A stretch of DNA of 64,000 nt from Clostridium sp. UBA4548 (GTDB lineage: Bacteria; Bacillota; Clostridia; Clostridiales; Clostridiaceae). Below, piece by piece: positions 8,991 through 17,240 of the stretch. Below the pieces are notes generated by a model. The model made no database searches and was not told where the DNA came from. It saw nothing but the letters and a program-made list of their open reading frames with translations. Within the stretch, counting starts at the first letter, position 1. Every line of letters starts with the position of its first letter. The stretch is from NCBI RefSeq assembly GCF_002387895.1, contig NZ_DGLI01000047.1, positions 6,133 through 70,132 of the forward strand, given 5' to 3'. A program made the translations under genes and the position numbers.

Positions 8991-10907
8991 ATGATGGAGT
9001 TATCATTTAATAATGTAATGAAGTATCTAGATGCTACTTTAGTACTTAAAGATATATCTTTTAATATATATGATAATGAAAGAGTAGGAATAGTTGGGGT
9101 AAATGGTAGCGGGAAAACCACAGTTTTAAAGATAATTGCTGGTGTTGAACCTATGACAAGAGACGATAAGGGATGTATTTCTATGCCGAGAGGAAAGACA
9201 ATAGGATATCTTCAGCAGGTTCCAATATTTCCTGAAAATGTTAAAGCTGAAGAAGTTTTAAATTTGGCTTTCAAAGAAATTGAAGGTTTTGAGGCACAGA
9301 TGAAATTAATGGAAGAACAAATGAAGAGTTTAGAAGGGATAGACTTGGAAAAGGCCTTAAAGAGGTATGGAGAAATACAGCAACAATATGAAATTAAAGG
9401 AGGATATGAAAAGAATGAGAAGCTTAGCAAGGTATGTAGTGGGTTAAATTTTAGCCCAAGCTTTCTTAGAAAAGATTTTGATATACTCAGCGGAGGAGAA
9501 AAAACTATTGTAATGCTGGGAAAAATCCTGTTACAAAATCCTGATATATTGCTTTTAGATGAACCTACAAACCATCTTGATATGGAGTCAATTGAATGGC
9601 TAGAAAGCTTTCTAAAAACGTACAAGGGAATTGTTATTATAGTTTCCCATGATAGATACTTTTTAGATAATGTAGCGACAAAAATTATTGAGATAGAAGA
9701 TATGGAGTGTGAAACTTATAAAGGAAATTATTCGGAGTTTGTAAAACAAAAGGAAGAAAACATGCTTTTACAATTTCAACAATTTAAAGAACAGCAAAAA
9801 CAAATTAAGGCAATGGAAAAGGCCATAAAAGAATTAAGAGATTGGGCTATAAGAGCTGATAATAATAAATTCTTCAAAAGGGCTGCTAGTATACAAATTA
9901 GATTAGATAAAATGCAAAAAATTCAAAAACCTAGGCTTGAAAGTGAGACAATGAAACTGAATTTTAAAGAAACAGGTAGATCAGGAAATGAGGTTATTGT
10001 AGCTAAGGCCATGTCAAAAAGATACAAAGACAAAAAACTTTTCACAAATCTAGACTTACTAATTAGCTATGGAGAAAGAACTGCACTTATTGGGGCAAAT
10101 GGAAGTGGTAAAACTACATTTTTAAAGATAGTTCTTGGTGAGGAGGTTAGCGATGAGGGTTCAGTGAAAATTGGAGAAAGTGTAAAATTAGCATATTTAC
10201 CACAAAATATCCAGTTTAACAATGAAGAATTAACAGTTGTCGAATGTTTCAGAGAAGATGTTATGATCCTTGAGGGCAAGGCTAGGGAATATTTATCGAA
10301 GTTTATGTTCTATGGCTCTAGTGTCTTCAAAAAGGTAAAGCACTTATCTGGAGGTGAAAAAGTTAGACTAAAGTTAAGTAAACTTTTGTATGAAGATATA
10401 AATTTCCTAATCCTAGATGAGCCCACAAATCATCTGGATATTGAATCTATAGAAGCTTTAGAAGCAGCATTAGAAGATTTTAAAGGAACTATATTATTTA
10501 TTTCTCATGATAGGTATTTTATAAATAAAATGGCTAACAGAATAATTGAAGTAGAGAATAAGCAGTTTAAAAACTACATTGGAAACTATGAATATTACAA
10601 AAATGAAAAGAATAAATTAAGAATTCAGGTAACTGAGCAGCAAAAAATAGCTAAGGAAAAACCACAAAAAGTAAGGGTAGTAGACGAAACAAAAAAACGA
10701 GAAAAGGAAATATGTAAATTAGAAAATACAATAGCGGATTTAGAGGCAGAAATTAAAGATATGGATGAGAAAATGAATTTAGCTGCAGAAGATTACACTG
10801 AATTAAATAAGTTATTTATTAAAAAGAGTGAATTGAAAAATAAATTAGATGAAGCCATTGAAATTTGGATTACTTATAATGATGAAAATAAAGAAAGCAA
10901 TAACTAA
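8991..10907 (+). CDS. ABC-F family ribosome-protection-type ATPase
   Basis: A 638-residue protein with two ABC domains and no membrane segment. Domain 1: Walker A GVNGSGKTT (about 36-44), LSGGEK, Walker B ILLLDEPTNHLD. Domain 2: GANGSGKTT, LSGGEKVRLKLSK, FLILDEPTNHLD. Between them is the P-site tRNA interaction linker, rich in Lys/Gln/Glu, and a coiled-coil-like charged C-terminal extension (about 555-638) ends the protein. ABC-F factors bind the ribosomal E site; antibiotic-resistance members dislodge PLS-type drugs. The regulated leader argues for an antibiotic-resistance member (possibly the clostridial CplR group) over housekeeping EttA/Uup, but class is inferred. Start 8991 is preferred over 8976 because GAGGGA lies 7 bases before it. 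A GNAT gene follows. Confidence 0.88.
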   Translation: MMELSFNNVMKYLDATLVLKDISFNIYDNERVGIVGVNGSGKTTVLKIIAGVEPMTRDDKGCISMPRGKTIGYLQQVPIFPENVKAEEVLNLAFKEIEGFEAQMKLMEEQMKSLEGIDLEKALKRYGEIQQQYEIKGGYEKNEKLSKVCSGLNFSPSFLRKDFDILSGGEKTIVMLGKILLQNPDILLLDEPTNHLDMESIEWLESFLKTYKGIVIIVSHDRYFLDNVATKIIEIEDMECETYKGNYSEFVKQKEENMLLQFQQFKEQQKQIKAMEKAIKELRDWAIRADNNKFFKRAASIQIRLDKMQKIQKPRLESETMKLNFKETGRSGNEVIVAKAMSKRYKDKKLFTNLDLLISYGERTALIGANGSGKTTFLKIVLGEEVSDEGSVKIGESVKLAYLPQNIQFNNEELTVVECFREDVMILEGKAREYLSKFMFYGSSVFKKVKHLSGGEKVRLKLSKLLYEDINFLILDEPTNHLDIESIEALEAALEDFKGTILFISHDRYFINKMANRIIEVENKQFKNYIGNYEYYKNEKNKLRIQVTEQQKIAKEKPQKVRVVDETKKREKEICKLENTIADLEAEIKDMDEKMNLAAEDYTELNKLFIKKSELKNKLDEAIEIWITYNDENKESNN

Positions 10908-10952
10908 ACTTAACTCAATTAGTCAATATGTTTGACTTAGGGGGAGATATTA

Positions 10953-11387
10953 TTGAATAGCGATAGATTAGATTTAGTTTTAGATTGCAATGAAGAAGAA
11001 GCAACTTATATACATGAAAAGCTGATAGAACATAATATTAAGTTTATAACACATTTTGAGGAATTTAAATTTTGCTTAAAAGACCATGAAGGGAAAATTA
11101 TTGGTGGAATTATAGCATCAAAGGATAATGAATGTATGACTATAGATTTTTTATGGGTTGATGAAGATAAAAGAGGAAAGGGCTTGGGAAGAATATTAGT
11201 AAATCATCTAGAAGCTGTTGCAGAAAGAAGAGGATGTGTGGTTATTTGGCTTAACACTTTTGAGTTTCAAGGTCCAGAATTTTATAAGAGAATGAACTAT
11301 GAATTATTTGGAACTTTAGAAAAGTGTATTAATGGATACAGTCAATACTTTTTTAGGAAAGCACTAAAGCCTTCTAGTAGGAGGTAG
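10953..11387 (+). CDS. GNAT-family N-acetyltransferase
   Basis: A 144-residue single-domain acetyltransferase. The acetyl-CoA pyrophosphate loop is at about residues 73-80 (DKRGKGLGRIL, the R/Q-x-x-G-x-G/A motif), followed by the family alpha helix and the terminal FYKRMNYELFGTL segment that matches the usual F-Y-x-x-x-G-F end. It starts at TTG 10953, because AGGGGGA precedes it by 7 bases and no ATG fits. The substrate is unknown. It lies 45 bases after the ABC-F gene on the same strand and may share its attenuated transcript; a joint drug-resistance role would be inference only. Confidence 0.85.
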   Translation: MNSDRLDLVLDCNEEEATYIHEKLIEHNIKFITHFEEFKFCLKDHEGKIIGGIIASKDNECMTIDFLWVDEDKRGKGLGRILVNHLEAVAERRGCVVIWLNTFEFQGPEFYKRMNYELFGTLEKCINGYSQYFFRKALKPSSRR

Positions 11388-11426
11388 ATAAAAAAACACT
11401 ATTTTGATAAGTTGGAAATGTAAATA

Positions 11427-11486
11427 AAAGCTATAGTAACTCAGCAATAATACTTTTGTATTGCTGGAATTCCTATAGCTTTTTAT
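11427..11486. terminator. Bidirectional compound terminator
   Basis: Outer arms AAAAGCTATAG (11427-11437) and CTATAGCTTTT (11473-11483) pair perfectly, with an inner CAGCAAT.../...ATTGCTG stem (11442-11465). It lies between the convergent GNAT and hemL genes with T-runs on both strands. Confidence 0.8.
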
Positions 11487-11509
11487 TTAGAACTTTAGAT
11501 ATTTAAGTT

Positions 11510-12793
11510 TTATAGTGAGAATTTAGAGCAAAAACCTTGAAAAGCCTCCAAAAATTTGTGGATATGCTCTTCAGTATGAGCTAAAGATAAAAATAAAGCC
11601 TCGAACTGGGATGGTGGCAGATTAAACCCACTTGCAAGCATATGCTTAAAGTATTTTTTAAACATGTCTACATTGCATTTTTGTGCGTCATCATAATTGC
11701 TAACCTCTGATAAATCTGTGAAGAAAATAGTTAACATAGCACCAACTCTATTAACCTTCACAGGAAGTTTATTACCCTCAGCAATTTTAATTATTCCATC
11801 CTCTAAAAGTTTTCCTAAATGGTTTAATTTATCATAGTTCTTAGAGTTCAGATGAAGTTTCTTAAGTGTTGCTATTCCAGCAGCCATTACTAGTGGATTA
11901 CCAGACATTGTTCCAGCTTGATAAACTGGCCCCATTGGAGAGAGCATCTCCATTATCTCTTTTCTTCCACCATAAGCACCGCAAGGAAGCCCACCGCCAA
12001 TAATTTTACCATAGGTTACAAGGTCAGGCTTGAATTTAAACAAGGTTTGTGCGCCTTTATAAGCAACTCTAAAGCCACACATTACTTCATCAAAAATTAT
12101 TAAGGAATTATGTTTTACACAAAGACTGTGAAGTTTATCCATAAATTCATCCTTTGCTTTTATTACTCCCATATTTCCAGCTACTGGTTCGATGATTACA
12201 CAAGCAATATCGTCACCATGAACTTTAAATATTTCTTCTATACTTTGGCAATCGTTGTACTGTGCAATGATTGTGTTTTTCACATGATCTTGAGGAATAC
12301 CAGCACTTCCGGGGATGCCTTCTGTCATAACACCAGACCCAGCACTTACGAGAAAGCCTTCATAGTGTCCATGATAACATCCAGCAAATTTCACAATTTT
12401 ATTTTTACCTGTATATCCTCTTGCTAACTTTACTGCACTCATAGTAGCTTCAGTCCCAGAATTCACCATTCGAATAAGATCAATGTCTGTAGTTGTACAA
12501 ATTAATTTAGCAAGTTCCAATTCAAGTTTAGTAGGAGCACCAAAGGCTAGTGCTTTGGAAGCAGTTGAGGTAATAGCTTCTACTACATCTTTGTCACAAT
12601 GCCCCAAAATCATTGGGCCCCATGCTCCAACAAAATCTATGTACTGATTTCCATCCTCATCAAATATTAGAGCTCCTGAACCACTTGAAATAACTGGAGG
12701 CGTAATCCCCATATTCTTATAAGCTCTTACTGGACTATTTACTCCTCCAGGAATATATTTTTTACTTTCTTCAAAAATCGAGTAGTTGTTCAT
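11510..12793 (-). CDS. hemL: Glutamate-1-semialdehyde 2,1-aminomutase
   Basis: A 427-residue fold-type I PLP enzyme that turns glutamate-1-semialdehyde into 5-aminolevulinate, the second step of the C5 tetrapyrrole route. Family blocks seen: KYIPGGVNSPVRA at the N terminus, FVGAWGPMILGH, MVNSGTEATMSAVKLARG, CYHGHYEGFL, IIFDEVMCGFR and the PLP lysine in LVTYGKIIGGGLPCGAYGG; GPVYQAGTMSGNPLVMAAG also matches. The length is normal. It follows hemA on the same strand after 36 bases, so both lie under the cobalamin riboswitch upstream of hemA. The product presumably feeds corrinoid synthesis, since the control is by cobalamin. Confidence 0.96.
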   Translation of the reverse strand: MNNYSIFEESKKYIPGGVNSPVRAYKNMGITPPVISSGSGALIFDEDGNQYIDFVGAWGPMILGHCDKDVVEAITSTASKALAFGAPTKLELELAKLICTTTDIDLIRMVNSGTEATMSAVKLARGYTGKNKIVKFAGCYHGHYEGFLVSAGSGVMTEGIPGSAGIPQDHVKNTIIAQYNDCQSIEEIFKVHGDDIACVIIEPVAGNMGVIKAKDEFMDKLHSLCVKHNSLIIFDEVMCGFRVAYKGAQTLFKFKPDLVTYGKIIGGGLPCGAYGGRKEIMEMLSPMGPVYQAGTMSGNPLVMAAGIATLKKLHLNSKNYDKLNHLGKLLEDGIIKIAEGNKLPVKVNRVGAMLTIFFTDLSEVSNYDDAQKCNVDMFKKYFKHMLASGFNLPPSQFEALFLSLAHTEEHIHKFLEAFQGFCSKFSL

Positions 12794-12829
12794 TGTAATC
12801 CTCCTTGTAATAGTTAGTTATCTTTATGA

Positions 12830-14065
12830 TTATTCACAGCTTCCAAAAATTTTTTCTATAATGGATAATGCGATTTCTTCGTTTCCTTTATAAGTTTCTT
12901 CCTTAAGTACCTCAATAGCCTTATTAATATAAGAGTTACTAGTGCTTTGCAAAAGAGTTTTTACCAAAGTACTGTTATCCTTAGTATTTTTTTTGTTTTC
13001 ATAAACTTTATATCGCTTTTCTGATACTTGATTTCCAATTACTTTCAAACTAATTATTTTGCTGTTTATTTTCTTGAACTTTTGGTATTCATAGAATTTA
13101 TTTAGATATTTATAAATAACAGTTCTATGGTTTTCCATAACTTCTTTTCGCAATGCTTTATTTTCCTCATCCATTAAATGTAAAACATCAATATTATATA
13201 AAGTTATAGCCTCTATGTTTTTTACACTTGCTTCCACATTTATAGGCAAGGATAAGTCAAAGATTAATAAATCTTTCTTTGGAAGATCTTTTTCCAAAAC
13301 TACAGGAGTAGGTGATGCTGTGCAACAAATAATAGTATCTACTTCATCGTAATAATTTCTCATTAAATCTAAGGAAACTATTTTTATCTTTCCACTTTCT
13401 AAGTGCTCCATATTACTCTTAACAAAGTCAGTTTCTAAGGTTTTGGTTAAATTTCTTACAGCTATATAAATACTATCAACAGATTTTAAATTGGAAAGTA
13501 GATAGTTTAGACATAAACTAGCCATATTTCCAAAGCCAACAATTAAAAAATTCTTTTTATTTTCAGATAGAGCCTTTTTAACCGCTATAGATGAGTAGGA
13601 TACTGGCATTTTATAGAGCATAGTAGTAGTTTTAAACTCTTTACCACAAGCAATAGCTAGTTGAAAAAGTTTCATTAGATCATCCTTAACTAATTGTAGT
13701 GAGCAACTATCTTCATAGGCTGATCTTATTTGACCTAAAATCTGGTCTTCTCCAAGAATTTTTGAGTGAAAACCACAACTAACTTCAAAAAGGTGTGAAG
13801 CAGCAGTTTTCCCATTACAATAAAAAATAAAAGATTTATATTCAGTTGGCCAATTTAGAGTAGTGAAAACTTTATTTAACAGGTTCTCTTCACTGAGTGA
13901 AGAATTTAAATATACTTCAGTTCTATTGCAGGTACTTATAATTACAACCTCTTCAGAAAACTCTCCTAAAAGTAATAATTTATCCTTCAAGCTGAAAGAA
14001 TCTATAGAGAGAGCACTTCTTATGGATAAATCCACGTCTTTTCCAATTCCGATTAAATGAATCAT
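12830..14065 (-). CDS. hemA: Glutamyl-tRNA reductase
   Basis: A 411-residue protein that reduces glutamyl-tRNA(Glu) to glutamate-1-semialdehyde with NADPH. The catalytic cysteine is Cys46 in VIISTCNRTEVY; SHLFEVSCGFHSKILGEDQILGQ and the NADPH-binding stretch FLIVGFGNMASLCLNYLL follow, then a C-terminal helical dimerisation domain that is somewhat divergent and shorter than usual. AGGAGTTAATTTAT precedes the ATG. It is the first gene of a hemA-hemL unit. The leader of about 550 nt contains a cobalamin riboswitch and terminator, so high cobalamin should shut off 5-aminolevulinate synthesis. No other hem or cbi genes are nearby, unlike many Firmicutes in which hemA heads a larger operon. Confidence 0.95.
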   Translation of the reverse strand: MIHLIGIGKDVDLSIRSALSIDSFSLKDKLLLLGEFSEEVVIISTCNRTEVYLNSSLSEENLLNKVFTTLNWPTEYKSFIFYCNGKTAASHLFEVSCGFHSKILGEDQILGQIRSAYEDSCSLQLVKDDLMKLFQLAIACGKEFKTTTMLYKMPVSYSSIAVKKALSENKKNFLIVGFGNMASLCLNYLLSNLKSVDSIYIAVRNLTKTLETDFVKSNMEHLESGKIKIVSLDLMRNYYDEVDTIICCTASPTPVVLEKDLPKKDLLIFDLSLPINVEASVKNIEAITLYNIDVLHLMDEENKALRKEVMENHRTVIYKYLNKFYEYQKFKKINSKIISLKVIGNQVSEKRYKVYENKKNTKDNSTLVKTLLQSTSNSYINKAIEVLKEETYKGNEEIALSIIEKIFGSCE

Positions 14066-14344
14066 ATAAATTAACTCCTAAAATTATTATTTAAAATACA
14101 AGTTGCAGTACAAGGTGTGTACAGGTTCTCTAATTGTAAGCAATTTGATTTTAATGAGAATGCAAACTAAAAAAATATTTGGTTTATTAAATGCATTCTA
14201 TACAGATGAAATTAATATCTTAAATAAGGTTTCTACATATGTTCCTAGATAATACCTGTTTTGATGGAATACTCTATTTACAATGCCTACTTTTAAGCTA
14301 TTAATTTAATCACTGTGTTTATAATATAGTTCGCAAAATAGTTA

Positions 14345-14386
14345 ATAAAATTTGCAAAAAATAAAAACTCACTTCTTAAAGTGAGT
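14345..14386 (-). terminator. Riboswitch-controlled terminator before hemA
   Basis: On the minus strand ACTCACTT-TAAG-AAGTGAGT (8-bp perfect stem, 14367-14386) is followed by TTTTTATTTTTT. It lies about 45 nt downstream of the cobalamin aptamer and 280 nt upstream of hemA, so it is the likely expression platform. Confidence 0.75.
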
Positions 14387-14429
14387 AAAAAGGCACAAAT
14401 ATATTCAACAGAAAAATAATAAAGTGTTT

Positions 14430-14612
14430 CCTGCCAGTTTTCTTCCCACCGAAGAGTTAGCAAATTTATGGCAGGTCTCCTGGCTTGCGAATCATCCTTA
14501 TCTTACCTTCCCAAAATAAATTCAGTGGTCTAAGATTTGTCCTCGTTACAGTAGCGGGGGCTGCAGTGGAATTACCACTTTCCCTATTAAACAAATGTGT
14601 ACCATAAACAAC
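14430..14612 (-). promoter_or_regulatory. Cobalamin riboswitch (B12 aptamer)
   Basis: Read on the minus strand, the conserved elements occur in order: AATAGGGAA, GTGGT...CCACTGC, AGCCCCCGC, CTGTAA, the GGAAGGT..AGGATGA segment and the B12 box GCCAGGAGACCTGCC (14470-14484). A downstream terminator suggests transcriptional OFF control of hemA-hemL. The exact ends are approximate. Confidence 0.92.
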
Positions 14613-14629
14613 TATATTCAATTCAATTT

Positions 14630-14674
14630 ATTTTAACACTAATTTTATTAAATTGGCAAGTGAATTTAATAAAA
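14630..14674 (-). promoter_or_regulatory. hemA promoter with overlapping inverted repeat
   Basis: On the minus strand TTGCCA (plus 14654-14659), 18-base spacer, TAAAAT (plus 14630-14635) sit just upstream of the riboswitch. A perfect inverted repeat with 12-bp arms TTTTATTAAATT (14643-14654) and its complement (14663-14674) spans the -35 region, a candidate operator for an unidentified regulator. The remaining bases to 15027 hold the start region of the divergent activase gene and no other gene. Confidence 0.45.
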
Positions 14675-15027
14675 CTAACAGAAAGCCAAGGGGCACACAA
14701 TTGTTTTAAAAGCCTTAAGGAATAAATTTAATACAGAAAAGCACTTTTACTTATAATGTTAAAAAGCACTTGTGCCACAAAAAATAACCTTTTGTATTTT
14801 AGTATTACTTTTTCAAATACAAGTCTTAACACTTATATAAGTTTTTAATATTTATGGAAAAAATAATTTAAATTTGAAACAATGGAAAAAGAGTGTGTTT
14901 TATAAAAATTCTAATATGTTTACACAAATTAAAAAGCAGAAATAAAATATTATCTGTTATTTTTATGTCCAATAGATAAATAAAACCTAGTATTTACATA
15001 ATAGAGTTGGCTATAGGAGGAATGACG

Positions 15028-15786
15028 ATGTATTCTGTAGGAATTGATATAGGATCAACTAGCTGCAAGGTGGCAGTTTTTAAAAATGAAAGACTAACAG
15101 AAAAAATGCTTTGTCCTACAGGATGGAGTAGCTTAGAAACAGCCAAAGGAATTTTAGAAAGTTTGAAAAAACTTGGGGTTAATGAGACCAATAGCAAAAT
15201 TGTAGCCACAGGCTATGGAAGAGTTTCCGTTCCTTATGCTAATAAATCTGTTACGGAAATTACCTGTCATGGAAAGGGTGCTGCCTATATCTTCAAAGCT
15301 GGAGGCACAATCATAGATGTTGGAGGACAAGATACAAAAGTAATATCAATAGAGGAAGGTATGGTTAAGGACTTTATCATGAATGATAAGTGCTCTGCTG
15401 GTACTGGAAAATTTATTGAGGTTATGGCTAATAGAATGGGTGTAACTATAGAGGAACTATCAGATTTAGCTAAAAATGGGGGAGATGTGACTATAAGCTC
15501 CATGTGCACAGTATTTGCAGAGTCAGAAGTTATAAGTTTAATAGGACAAGGAGTGCCTAGAGAAAATATTGCCTATGCTGTATTAAACTCAGTATGTAGT
15601 AAAGTAGTTTCCTTATGCCAAAGGCACAGCAAAGATAAGAAATACTTTTTAACTGGTGGATTATGTGAAAATCAAGTTATTTTAGAATTTTTAAGTGAAA
15701 AACTTAATGCTGAGGTTATCTCCTCTCCACTAGGAAGATATGCTGGTGCTATAGGAGCAGCTTTAATTGCAAGTAATATAAAATAG
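15028..15786 (+). CDS. ATP-dependent activase/reductase of BadF/BadG/HgdC family
   Basis: A 252-residue ASKHA-fold ATPase. The phosphate loop VGIDIGSTSCK opens the protein, a second nucleotide loop is GGTIIDVGGQDTK, and the two cysteines that bridge one [4Fe-4S] cluster across the homodimer are Cys122 (NDKCSAGTGKF) and Cys160 (SSMCTVFAESEV). Such proteins couple ATP hydrolysis to low-potential electron injection into 2-hydroxyacyl-CoA dehydratases, benzoyl-CoA reductase or double-cubane cluster proteins. Start 15028 is taken because GGAGG lies 7 bases before it. The partner is almost certainly the following dehydratase-like gene. Confidence 0.9.
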   Translation: MYSVGIDIGSTSCKVAVFKNERLTEKMLCPTGWSSLETAKGILESLKKLGVNETNSKIVATGYGRVSVPYANKSVTEITCHGKGAAYIFKAGGTIIDVGGQDTKVISIEEGMVKDFIMNDKCSAGTGKFIEVMANRMGVTIEELSDLAKNGGDVTISSMCTVFAESEVISLIGQGVPRENIAYAVLNSVCSKVVSLCQRHSKDKKYFLTGGLCENQVILEFLSEKLNAEVISSPLGRYAGAIGAALIASNIK

Positions 15787-15935
15787 AAATTTCAGTTTTG
15801 TATTTAATAAATATGATAATTTATTTTTAAGGTAATAGTAGTGTGCTAATCTTTCTTTAAATTTTAAGTAGTACGCTAGATTAACAATATATTTCTAAAC
15901 ATAGTTTAAATTATATTAGATGGGGTGGATTAATA

Positions 15936-17081
15936 ATGAATATGCCAAAAAATTTTGAAACCTTTGCAGAAGCAAGAAGAAATGGTTTTATTAAAGTGAA
16001 AAATGCTAAGGATGAAGGAAAGAAAATAGTAGGAACCTTTTGTACTTTCACACCATGGGAAGTAATTTATGCAGCTGGAGCAATTCCAATATCTGTTTGC
16101 GGAATGAGTGATGAAACTACAGAAGAGGCAGAACAACATCTTCCTAAAAATCTATGTCCTTTAATTAAATCTTCTTATGGCTTTGCAATCACAGATAAAT
16201 GTCCATATATTTATTTTTCAGACATGCTAGTAGGGGAAACTACTTGCGATGGAAAGAAAAAAATGTACGAACTTTTAGGACAAAAAAAGAATATGCATGT
16301 GATGCAACTTCCTCAAAATTCACAGGACAAAACTTCTTTAGAATTATGGAAAGCTGAAATTATAAAGCTTAAAGAAAGATTAGAAAAAGATTTTGCTGTG
16401 GAAATAACAGATGAGAAAATTAAGGAAGCAATAAGAATTAGAAATAATGAGAGAGAATTATTAAAAGAATTTTATTCTTTATCTAAGTTAAATCCACCTG
16501 CACTTTGGGGTTATGATTTACACAAAGTTATAGATGGATCAAACTTTAGTATGGATAAGAAGCTTCAAGCTGAGCAATTCACAGAAATGATTAAAGATCT
16601 TAAAGAAAAATATGCAAGAGGAGAAAGTCCAGTAAATAAAGATGCTAAGAGAATATTAATTACTGGATGTCCAAGTGGTGGGGTTTTAGATAAAGTAATT
16701 AAAACCATTGAAGAAAGTGGTGGAGTAGTTGTTTGTTTAGAAAACTGTACTGGAATAAAAGAAAACCATAAACTTGTTAGAGAAGATATTGATCCAATCG
16801 ATGCTCTTGCAGAAAAATATTTGAGTGTTCCATGCTCAGTTATGTCGCCAAATACTGGAAGATTAGACTTCTTAGACCAATTAATTGACGAATACAGTGT
16901 AGATGGAGTAGTTGATATAACCCTACAAGCTTGTCATACTTATGCAGTAGAAAGCTTTAGTGTAAAAGAATTTGTAAACAAAGAAAAGGGAAAACCTTAT
17001 TTAAATATAGAAACAAACTATTCACCATCTGATGTAGGACAAATTAAAACAAGAATTGAAGCATTTATAGAAATGATGTAG
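15936..17081 (+). CDS. 2-hydroxyacyl-CoA dehydratase-like / double-cubane cluster protein
   Basis: A 381-residue homologue of the HgdB/BcrB D-component, encoded as a single subunit 150 bases after its activase. Conserved cysteine blocks are GTFCTFTPWE (about 36), NLCPLIKSSYGF, DKCPYIYFSDMLVGETTCDG, TGCPSGG, LENCTG and LQACHTYAVES. The absence of a second, HgdA-like subunit, and the opening PKNFETFAEARRNGF, fit the YjiM/double-cubane-cluster group rather than a CoA dehydratase proper. The characterised double-cubane protein from Carboxydothermus carries an [8Fe-9S] cluster and reduces small molecules such as acetylene in vitro; the natural substrate is unknown. Function here is inferred from family and gene pairing. 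Confidence 0.85.
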   Translation: MNMPKNFETFAEARRNGFIKVKNAKDEGKKIVGTFCTFTPWEVIYAAGAIPISVCGMSDETTEEAEQHLPKNLCPLIKSSYGFAITDKCPYIYFSDMLVGETTCDGKKKMYELLGQKKNMHVMQLPQNSQDKTSLELWKAEIIKLKERLEKDFAVEITDEKIKEAIRIRNNERELLKEFYSLSKLNPPALWGYDLHKVIDGSNFSMDKKLQAEQFTEMIKDLKEKYARGESPVNKDAKRILITGCPSGGVLDKVIKTIEESGGVVVCLENCTGIKENHKLVREDIDPIDALAEKYLSVPCSVMSPNTGRLDFLDQLIDEYSVDGVVDITLQACHTYAVESFSVKEFVNKEKGKPYLNIETNYSPSDVGQIKTRIEAFIEMM

Positions 17082-17205
17082 TTTAGCAAGTTTCATAATT
17101 GTGAGATTTGTATTGAATATTAATCAATACATTATTAGATACATCAATATGGATACTTACATTTAAAGATTTATAATATGAATCATATAAAAACTTCAAA
17201 TCCAA

Positions 17206-17240
17206 AATAAGACTCGCTGAGAAAGCGGGTCTTATTTTTT
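17206..17240. terminator. Bidirectional terminator
   Basis: AATAAGAC-t-CGC (17206-17217) pairs with GCG-g-GTCTTATT (17225-17236) around a 7-nt loop, with one mismatch, followed by T-run. It overlaps the stop of the minus-strand S41-like gene and ends the plus-strand dehydratase-like transcript. Confidence 0.75.

Noticed and set aside
14643..14674. Inverted repeat near hemA read as a terminator
   Set aside because: No T-run follows on either strand and the repeat overlaps a -35 element; operator is a better reading.
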